Assembly (NCBI GenBank): GCA_031549115.1
Contig: JAVBQJ010000012.1
Location: forward strand, 1-64,000
DNA: 64,000 nt
Origin: JAVBQJ01 sp031549115
GTDB lineage: Bacteria; Verrucomicrobiota; Lentisphaeria; Victivallales; Victivallaceae
Direction of reading: 5' to 3'
The position numbers and the translations under genes were made by a program. Positions 1 to 7,300 of this stretch are shown here, piece after piece. A model generated the notes under the pieces. The model was not told the DNA's origin and searched no databases. It worked only from the letters and a program-made list of their open reading frames with translations. How positions within the stretch are numbered: the first letter of the stretch is position 1; each line of letters starts with the position of its first letter.

Positions 1-310
1 GACCGAAGTATTCGCGCTTACCTGAACGGCAAGCTGCTGATCGCGTTACTGATCGAGAAAATGATCCGCATGGCGGAAACATTTTCCCCCTGAACCACAA
101 GGTTCTCTTGAGCCGTCTCATTACAGTGTATGGCGTGAAACGACGTTGCTATACCAGTTATTCGTCAATGCGCTTTTCCCTCAGGATATCACGCTGCGTG
201 TCATCCTGAGGGATTGGCATGCAATCCGTCAAAAACTATCCGAACGGAAAAGACAAAGATCATGTGTCTCTGCCAACTTAAAAATGTTTTCACAAATTAT
301 TGATGACTAG
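1..310 (+). pseudogene. C-terminal end of an IS4-type transposase, frameshifted
   Basis: The first 30 codons (1-93) read IRAYLNGKLLIALLIEKMIR, typical of the C-terminal part of IS4-type DDE transposases, and then hit TGA. The reading continues in the next frame from about 85 to the TAG at 308-310 with VWRETTLLYQLFVNAL and then LRVILRDWHAIRQKLSERK, again transposase-like, ending in a basic tail. The shift falls in a run of C just before TGA, so one inserted or deleted base would restore one continuous protein. The gene is cut by the window edge and no terminal inverted repeat is visible. I infer a decayed insertion-sequence remnant; a functional +1 frameshift is possible but not supported. Confidence 0.72.
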
Positions 311-350
311 CGCTTATGGGCGGGAAGCCCCTGCATTCCCCCACCCACGA

Positions 351-818
351 CTATTTATCCTGATGAAAATACAGATGGTCGAATTGTTCGGCCAGGCTTT
401 GCAGCTTTACCGCCGTCTCCGGATTGCTGCCCTGCTTGGCCTTCATCGCCTCCACCAGCACCGCGTGCACCGCGGTCACCTGCGCGACATATTCGGAGTA
501 GCCCGCGTCCCCCTCCGCCACCGGCTTCACCCGCTGGGTCATGAAGTACTGGGTCACCGTCTCCTGAAGCTTATCGGCGTGATTTTCCTTGTTGTTGATC
601 CAGCGCACCAGCTGATTCGCATTTTTCCCGGACGCTTCCAGGTCGTTGATCTCGTGGACGCTTTTGGCGATGGTCGCGATATCTTCGTAAATCAGCTTCA
701 TCCGCAACGCATCGTCGTAAATGCCGCAGGGAATTTCACAATGCGCCCACACCGCCAGGGTCGCCAGCGCCGCCGCAGCCATCATTCCCGCCGCCAGCCA
801 TTTGTAACTCCTCTTCAT
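351..818 (-). CDS. sodN: Nickel superoxide dismutase with signal peptide
   Basis: The protein has 155 residues. Residues 1-25 form a signal peptide (basic MKRSYK, then an Ala/Leu core) ending VWA. The next residues are HCEIPCGIYDD, the HCxxPCGxY nickel hook that defines Ni-SOD, whose ligands are the new amino-terminal His, two Cys and backbone amides. Cleavage by signal peptidase after A25 would expose His1-Cys2 directly, giving a mature chain of about 130 residues. That is slightly longer than the classical Streptomyces enzyme, which is instead matured by the SodX protease. The reaction is superoxide dismutation, here probably outside the cytoplasm. It lies downstream of hcp on the same strand, separated by a structured repeat. 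The start is chosen from AGGAGG just upstream. No sodX-like gene is seen. Confidence 0.88.
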   Translation of the reverse strand: MKRSYKWLAAGMMAAAALATLAVWAHCEIPCGIYDDALRMKLIYEDIATIAKSVHEINDLEASGKNANQLVRWINNKENHADKLQETVTQYFMTQRVKPVAEGDAGYSEYVAQVTAVHAVLVEAMKAKQGSNPETAVKLQSLAEQFDHLYFHQDK

Positions 819-854
819 GATGTCCTCCTGTACTGTTTGTTAACGATGAATTTA

Positions 855-1104
855 CGCCGCCGGTGCGGCGCCTCGTTCGCTCCGTGTGGAGATTTAACCG
901 TCGCTCACGCATCCGGTTAAATCTCCACCATCGCTACCTCGGGTGGCTTCCGCTCGCCAGCTGGCTCGCTTACTTTACTTTCGCCCCTTTCGAGGCGCCT
1001 ATGGCGCCTGGGGCGACCAGCAGGATCCGCCTGCTGGACCGGCGTCTCCGTATGACGGAGGGCAGACCGCCGCTTCGCGGCTCTATTTTATTTTTTTATT
1101 TTTT
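855..1104 (-). repeat. Structured intergenic repeat, copy 1
   Basis: Multi-hairpin element between hcp and sodN, read on the minus strand like both genes. It begins with an A-rich tract that includes the hcp stop codon. In order follow a GCCGC-gaa-GCGGC hairpin, a CCAGCAGG/CCTGCTGG hairpin (1017-1037), nested stems CGCCCC/GGGGCG and GGCGCC/GGCGCC, a long stem GTGGAGATTTAACCG (886-900) pairing with 914-928, and a terminal CGCCGC-type hairpin at 855. Short open frames inside it are by-products of the stems. It shares layout and loop sequence with copies at 13582, 15516, 26002 and 54859, with different but still complementary stem sequences. Confidence 0.85.
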
Positions 1105-2643
1105 TTATTTGCCCTGCATCATGGCTTGCACGTCGGCTTCGGCTTCGGTGGTCGGCTTGATGTCGAAGGTCTCCACCAGCACCTTGGTCACCCCCGGCGA
1201 CAGGAACGCCGGCAAGGTCGGTCCCAACCGGATATTCTTGAACCCCAACGCCAGCACCGCCAACAGCACCGCCACCGCCTTCTGCTCATACCAGGCAATG
1301 TCGAACGACAGCGGCAGCTGATTCACGTCGGCAAGCCCGAACACCTCCTTGAGCTTCAGCGCAATCACCGCCAGGCTGTAACTGTCGTTGCACTGTCCGG
1401 CGTCCAGCACCCGCGGAATCCCGCCGATATCCCCCAGCGGCAGCTTGTTGTAGCGGTACTTCGCGCACCCCGCCGTCAGAATCACCGTCCCCTCCGGCAG
1501 CTTGGAAGCCACTTCGGTGAAGTATTCCCGCGTCTTGTGCCGCCCGTCGCAACCGGCCATCACCACGAAACGCTTGATCGCCCCCGATTTCACCGCCGCC
1601 ACCACTTTGTCCGCCAGCGCCAACACCTGATCGTGGGCGAAACCGCCGACGATCTCCCCGTCCTCCAACTGCGTCGGCGGCGGACAAGCTTTCGCCAACG
1701 CGATGATCGCTGAAAAATCTTTCGGCTTGCCGTCCTTGCGGTCGGCGATATGCGGCACTCCCGGATAACCGGCCATGCCGGTGGTGAAAATGCGGTTGCG
1801 GTACGAATCCTGCACCGGAGTGATGCAGTTGGTGGTCATCAGGATCGGTCCATTGAACGACGCGAACTCGACATTCTGGTGGAGCCAGGCATTGCCGTAG
1901 TTGCCGTAAAGGTGCGGATACTTTTTGAGCTCCGGATAGTAGTGCGCCGGCAGCATTTCACTGTGCGTGTAAATGTCGATTCCGGCATCTTTCGTCTGTT
2001 CCAGCAGCTCTTTCATGTCGCGCAGATCATGCCCCGACACCAGAATCCCCGGACGCTTGCCCACTCCGGTCTTGACCTTGGTGACCTGCGGCTTCCCATA
2101 GGTTCCGCTGTTGGCGGCGTCCAGCAGCGCCATCGTCCGGACCGCGACATTGCCGCACTCCAGTACCAGCGCGGTCAATTCGGCGGCGGAAAGATCTTTG
2201 GCCGTCGCCGCCAGCGCCTTGAAGACGAACTCATAGATCGCTTCGTCCTCCTTCCCCAACATCGCGGCGTGATCGGCATAGGCGGAAATCCCCTTGATGC
2301 CGTAGGTCAAAAGCTCCCGCAGCGACCGGATGTCTTCGTTGTCGCAGGCCAGCACCCCGAGCGGCGCCTGTGCCTCGGTCGGGCCGGTCAGCGCCTTCGC
2401 CCGCTCCAGCTGCGCCGCGATCCGGGCCTCGTCGAAGTTGGCGTTGGTGATGGTCATGAACAGCGACTGGACCGCGAACAGCCCGAGTTCGCGATCCGGC
2501 TTCCGGGTCAACGCCAACAGCTTCAACTGCCGGATCAGCTCATCCATCCGGTTCGCCGTTTCCGCCTTTTTGCCGCAGACGCCGCCGACCGTGCAGCCGG
2601 TGTTCTTCGCGGTTTCCTGACACTGAAAACAGAACATACTCAT
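1105..2643 (-). CDS. hcp: Hydroxylamine reductase (hybrid-cluster protein Hcp)
   Basis: 512 residues. The N-terminus MSMFCFQCQETAKNTGC has the hybrid-cluster protein cysteine set C-x2-C-x8-C-x5-C, the spacing usual in anaerobes (the enterobacterial type has wider spacing). Downstream stretches such as GILVSGHDLRDM, YTHSEMLPAHYYP, VMAGCDGRH and TAGCAKYRYN hold the remaining hybrid-cluster ligands. The family reduces hydroxylamine in vitro and acts in nitric-oxide stress, where it can S-nitrosylate proteins. It is the third gene of a TetR-ferredoxin-hcp operon, 36 bp after the ferredoxin, which may be its electron donor. At about 510 residues it is slightly shorter than the usual 540-550. A GGAGGGG-type ribosome site precedes the start. 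Confidence 0.95.
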   Translation of the reverse strand: MSMFCFQCQETAKNTGCTVGGVCGKKAETANRMDELIRQLKLLALTRKPDRELGLFAVQSLFMTITNANFDEARIAAQLERAKALTGPTEAQAPLGVLACDNEDIRSLRELLTYGIKGISAYADHAAMLGKEDEAIYEFVFKALAATAKDLSAAELTALVLECGNVAVRTMALLDAANSGTYGKPQVTKVKTGVGKRPGILVSGHDLRDMKELLEQTKDAGIDIYTHSEMLPAHYYPELKKYPHLYGNYGNAWLHQNVEFASFNGPILMTTNCITPVQDSYRNRIFTTGMAGYPGVPHIADRKDGKPKDFSAIIALAKACPPPTQLEDGEIVGGFAHDQVLALADKVVAAVKSGAIKRFVVMAGCDGRHKTREYFTEVASKLPEGTVILTAGCAKYRYNKLPLGDIGGIPRVLDAGQCNDSYSLAVIALKLKEVFGLADVNQLPLSFDIAWYEQKAVAVLLAVLALGFKNIRLGPTLPAFLSPGVTKVLVETFDIKPTTEAEADVQAMMQGK

Positions 2644-2679
2644 AGCTCCCCTCCTTACGGTTGATTGGGTATCCGATTC

Positions 2680-3489
2680 CTATTGCATTTCTCCGTCGAT
2701 GCCGACGGTCTTCACTTTGACTTCAAACTGCTTGCCGGCTCGCTCCAGCGCCTGTTCCACGATCGCGACCGTCCCGCCGCAGCACGGCACCTCCATGCGC
2801 GCCACCGTCACGGAGCGGATTTCATGACGCCGGAATATCTCCGCCAGCTTTTCCACATAACCGTCGATATCGCTGTCCAGCTTCGGGCAGAAAACGATCA
2901 GGATCTTCCCCTGCAAAAGATCGCGATGGAAGCTGCCATAGGCATGCGCCACGCAATCCGCCGAAATCACGAGATCGGCATCGTCGAAATACGCCGCCGC
3001 CGGATTCAACAACTTCAACTGGACCGGCCATTGCCGCAGCGCGGAAGCGCCGCCGGTTATGGCGCCGTTACCGGGGCGGGCAATCTTCTTCGCCAGTGTG
3101 CCGGGACAGCCGCAAGGCAGCTTCTCCGGCGTCTTCCACTCCGGCACCGAAAGACCGTGTTCGGCCAGATACGCCAGAGCAATCTGCAGCAGCTTGCTTT
3201 CGCCGTGATCGTCCAGGTGTTTCAGGTGCGCTTTCAGTGTGTTTTCGCCCTGCCTGACGATATTCGCCATCACCTTGCGCTCGTCGTACGGCTCCGCCTC
3301 CCGCTCGACCGTCCGGATCGCTCCGACCGGGCACTCGCCGACGCAGGCGCCCAGGCCGTCGCAAAAGAGATCGCTCACCAGCCTCGCCTTACCGTCGATC
3401 AGCTGCAGCGCGCCTTCCGGACAGTTCGGCAGACACACGCCGCAGCCATTGCACTTCGCTTCGTCAATCTCGATGATTTTTCGTTTCAT
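2680..3489 (-). CDS. 4Fe-4S ferredoxin-like protein of the hcp operon
   Basis: 269 residues from ATG at 3487-3489, preceded by GAGGAGGGG and overlapping the TetR stop as ATGA; an upstream ATG in the same frame would have to lie inside the TetR gene. The first motif CNGCGVCLPNCP is a complete 4Fe-4S set. The second, CDGLGACVGECP, has Leu in place of one Cys; I recall this as a recurring variant in this ferredoxin group rather than damage. Further Cys-rich stretches (LPCGCPGT near residue 115, VPCCGGTV near 235) suggest another metal or cluster site in the C-terminal domain. The likely role is electron delivery to Hcp or redox sensing under nitrosative stress; the partner is inferred from gene order. 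Confidence 0.85.
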   Translation of the reverse strand: MKRKIIEIDEAKCNGCGVCLPNCPEGALQLIDGKARLVSDLFCDGLGACVGECPVGAIRTVEREAEPYDERKVMANIVRQGENTLKAHLKHLDDHGESKLLQIALAYLAEHGLSVPEWKTPEKLPCGCPGTLAKKIARPGNGAITGGASALRQWPVQLKLLNPAAAYFDDADLVISADCVAHAYGSFHRDLLQGKILIVFCPKLDSDIDGYVEKLAEIFRRHEIRSVTVARMEVPCCGGTVAIVEQALERAGKQFEVKVKTVGIDGEMQ

Positions 3490-4076
3490 AAGCACCCCTC
3501 CTCGGTTAACGTCACTCTCAAAATCGAGCGCAGGGTCCGCAGCAGCTCCTCCCCCTGGCCCTGCAAGTCGAACGCCCCCTGCGTCATTCCCCACTGTTTG
3601 ATCAGCAGCCGGACCGGCCCCATGACCAGCCGGAACAGCATGTCCGACGCGATATCCGACCGGATCTCGCCATTTTCCTGCGCTTCCTTGAAGTGCCGCA
3701 GCAGCGCATCCTTGTGCCGGTGCATCATCCGAAACATCAGTTCGGTGAACTCCGGGTCGTCCATGAACAACTCCTCGGCGAACATCACCCGCGCCAGCGC
3801 CGGATTCGCCGTCACCTGTTCAAAACGGCTCCGGATGAATGCGGCTATCGCGGCGAATCCATGCAGCTCCGGACTCGCGCAATCGACCGACCGGTCGAAA
3901 CGCCCGATCATGGTCTTGACGATTTCGGACTTGTTCCGGAAGTGACGGTAAACCGCCGGTTCGGAAATACCGAGGGCGTCGCCGAGATTTTTGACCGTCA
4001 GATTCTGGATGCCTCCCCGGGCGGTCAAATTCAAAGCCGCGTCTATAAGCTCATTTTGCCGCTTGGTCAGGTGCAT
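3486..4076 (-). CDS. TetR/AcrR-family transcriptional regulator
   Basis: 196 residues. The N-terminal helix-turn-helix is clear (LTVKNLGDALGISEPAVYRHFRNKSEIV, residues about 25-52), followed by an all-helical ligand domain. It is the first gene of the stress operon and overlaps the ferredoxin start by ATGA, implying translational coupling. Its promoter (4108-4135) is followed directly by a perfect 6-6 inverted repeat (4088-4107) next to the start codon, so autoregulatory repression of the whole operon is the simplest model. The inducer is unknown. Context suggests a reactive nitrogen or oxygen signal, but that is inference. Confidence 0.9.
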   Translation of the reverse strand: MHLTKRQNELIDAALNLTARGGIQNLTVKNLGDALGISEPAVYRHFRNKSEIVKTMIGRFDRSVDCASPELHGFAAIAAFIRSRFEQVTANPALARVMFAEELFMDDPEFTELMFRMMHRHKDALLRHFKEAQENGEIRSDIASDMLFRLVMGPVRLLIKQWGMTQGAFDLQGQGEELLRTLRSILRVTLTEEGCL

Positions 4077-4087
4077 GTTTTCTCTCC

Positions 4088-4107
4088 GTTAGTTATATAT
4101 CACTAAC
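4088..4107. promoter_or_regulatory. Palindromic operator of the tetR-fdx-hcp operon
   Basis: GTTAGT, 8 AT-rich bases, ACTAAC: a perfect 6+6 inverted repeat placed between the -10 box and the tetR start codon. The length and position suit a TetR dimer that blocks transcription initiation. Binding by this TetR is inferred from proximity. Confidence 0.65.
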
Positions 4108-4135
4108 AATATAGTCCCATTTTCGCCGTTGTCAA
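4108..4135 (-). promoter_or_regulatory. Sigma70-type promoter for tetR-fdx-hcp
   Basis: On the minus strand TTGACA (4130-4135), a 16-base spacer and TATATT (4108-4113). The operator palindrome starts at the base next to the -10 box. Confidence 0.7.
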
Positions 4136-4203
4136 ATAATTTTTGATTATTTTTCAAAAAACTTCGGATCTTTCTTTTGTCGCCGTTTTTTATGAAAGCG
4201 TCA

Positions 4204-4232
4204 TTGCTTTTTGGTTTAAATATGTATATATT
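4204..4232 (+). promoter_or_regulatory. Putative promoter of the hybrid kinase gene
   Basis: TTGCTT (4204-4209), 17-base spacer, TATATT (4227-4232). A leader of about 110 bases to the start codon follows. The surrounding 4108-4340 is AT-rich and holds no other gene. Confidence 0.45.
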
Positions 4233-4340
4233 ATCCAGTTGTCGTTTTTTTCATCCGTGAAAAAAATGGAAACTTCGCCGGCAAAACCTCCGGTGCTGAA
4301 GTTATATTTTTCCTGATATTCCGAAGATTATACAAAGAAG

Positions 4341-7300
4341 ATGGTACCGACTATGAGAGCATTTTTTCGGGGATGGCTTCTGCTGTTGCTCTGTCTGTGG
4401 CTGGCGCCGGCGGGAATGGGTTTCTCCGTCAATGCCGCCGGTGAGCCGGTGAACAGTGTCCTATGCATTCTTTCGTACAGCGCCGACTACCAATGGACCA
4501 ACGATATCATGAGCGGTCTGCGCCATGATATCCAATTCAGCGATCAGGTTCGCCCATTCGAAATTTTCGAGCTGAGCGCCAACACCCAGCCGGGAGCCCG
4601 TCCGAACCCCGCCGACATCAACCGCCTGCAATACCGGTTGAGCAATTACCAATACGACGCCATCGTGGTAATGGGCAATCCGGCGCTGGAGCTGTTCCTG
4701 TCGGAGCAGCTGACCGCGTCCCCGGAAGTTCCGGTTGTGTTCGCCGCCTATTTCGTCCCGCCCCGCATGCAGGGGGGGAAATATCCGGCCAATATGACCG
4801 GTCTGACCATGCCCCACGTCAACCGCACCAACATCAAACTGGCGATGAGCCTGTTTCCCGAATTGCGGGAAATCATCATTCTGACCAATGCCGCCGCCGA
4901 CGGCAACGCCATCGAAGCGGAGTTGGAACGGGCCCGGCCGGAGCTGGGATTCGCGGGACAGGTGACGGTTCTCGGCGGCGACAATATCTCCACCGAAGAG
5001 CTCCTGGCAAGACTGAAGGCACTCCCTCCCGACACCCAGGCCCCCGGTACTCTGGTCATTTACAATGACTGGTTTTCCTCTCTGGACAGCCAGCAGATTT
5101 CACGGAACACGCTGCAGGAAGAGTTGCGGGCGGCCACGCTGCATATCCCGGTACTGGTCAACGCCGACAATACGCCGGTCGGATTGCAGTTCGCCGTCGG
5201 CGGCGCCATCGTCGCGGGCCAGAAGCTCGGTATGGCCACCGGGGAGTTGCTGCAGCAGGTTCTCCGGGGCGTGCCTCCGAGCGCGATTCCGGTCCGCCCG
5301 GCGGAATACGAATACTGGTTCGACTATCCGGAAATGACCTTGTATCATCTTTCTTCCTCCCGGCTTCCCGCCGGTTCGACCGTCTTCAACGAGCCGCAGA
5401 GCTTCTATGAGAAATATGCCAGGATTTTGGTGTCCGGGAGTATCGCGGCCATCGGTACCCTGCTCGGTGTCCTGATCTGCGTTCTGGTATGGCAGCGGTG
5501 GCGTACCCGCAACAACCGGCAACTGCGCGCCATCTTCGATGCGTCGCCGGCCCGGATCATGGTCGTGGACGCCGACGGGAAGATCCTGTTCGTACGTACC
5601 GGCGATCAGGACGTGGGACGGCAAGCACTATTGGAACTCGGCAGCATCCACTCCGATAAATACCCCGAATTGTGGAACGGCATCCAGCAGGTGCTGCAGG
5701 ACGGCAAGCCGCTGTCAATCGTCTACCCCGGCGTTCTCGAGATGCGCCGGCGCGCGGACCTGCGCAAACTTCCGGCCGACTGCTTCGGGCGGGAGGCCGT
5801 CCTGATGGTTTCGCTGGATATCGAGGAAATGCACCGGCTCCAGCAGGAATACCGGCACATCGCCGAACAGACACGTCTGACGCTCGAATCCATCGGCGAC
5901 GGCGTCATCGTCACCGACGCCGAGGAGCGGATTACGCTGCTGAACGGCATATCCGAAGAATTGACCGGTTATACATTGGCAGACGCGGCGGGCAAAAAGC
6001 TCGACGATATATTCAATATCGTCAGTTACACCAACGGCGAGCGGGTCGAATCGCCGCTGCGCCGGGCTCTGGCGACCCGGCAGATCATGACGTTGGCCAA
6101 CCACACCGACCTGATCGCCCGCGACGGGACGCGGCGCCATATCGCCGACAGCGCGGCTCCGATCATCGACCGGGACGGAACTTTGACCGGCGCGGTTCTG
6201 GTGTTCCGGGACGTGACCGAAGAGTACGACCGGCGCGACCGGCTTCATATCCAGAAAGCGGTATTGGAGAAAGCGCTGACCGCCGGAGAAATGACCTTCT
6301 TCCGCCTCGACGAAAATCAGGAATTCCTGCAGACGGCCGATCCGGCCTTCTGGCCTTGCCGCGACGGCAAACCGTTGCCGATTCCGGAGTGGGTCCATGC
6401 GCAAGACGCGCCGGCGCTGCTGCAGGACCTCCGGGAATTGGCCTTGGGCGCGCGCCGCGAATTCCGCCGCATCTACCGGGTCGCCGGAGAAGCGGGGCTG
6501 CATTACTACGAAGTGATGATGTTCGAAGACATTTCCCCCTTGAGCGAGCGCAAGGAATTTTTCGGCATCATCCGGAATGTGACCGAGTTCCGCGAACGGG
6601 AATTGAATTACCGGAATACCTCGGCGCTGCTGCGTGACGTCATCGACAATATGCCCGGCTATGTCTGGGTGAAAGACGCCGAGCACGGTTTGCGCCACCT
6701 GTTGGTCAGCCGCGGCGTAGCGGCATTGACCGGCAAACAGGAATCGGAGCTGATCGGCCATGTCGATGCGGATTTCCTGGATGCGCAGATCTCCGGCCTC
6801 CTCGGGCACGCGGATGAAACCGCGCTGCGCGACGGCCGCAGCGAATCGATCATCACCATCACCGATCCGGCGGGAGTCGCACACGACTTGAAGATCGCCG
6901 AGACCGTTCTGAGCCGTCCGGACGGAAGCCGGCTGCTGCTCGGCATCGGTGTGGATATTTCTCATGAGCTCAAAATGGAAAAACAGCTCCAGGAAAAGAA
7001 CCGGCTGCTCGAAGATATTTTCGACAATCTGCCGCTGCCGCTTTTCATCAAGGATTTTTACAACCAGGACCGCTACCTGTTCGCCAGCCGCACCTTCGCG
7101 GATATGCTCGGCATCGACAAACCGACGCTCATGGGGCAAACCGACTACGACGTGATGAGTCGCGAACTGGCGGCGCAATTCGTCCGGGACGATGCCGAAG
7201 CCATGGCGCGGCCGGACGGCTTGACCGTCATCGAAGATATGCCGCTGTCCTCCGGGAAAGTGGCCCGCTTCCAGACCCGTAAGCTCCGGCTGCGCCGCGA

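Noticed and set aside
863..1713. Open frames running from the structured repeat into hcp antisense
   Set aside because: The repeated-element copies give similar short Arg-rich peptides in several frames, which reflects hairpin sequence and not coding selection.
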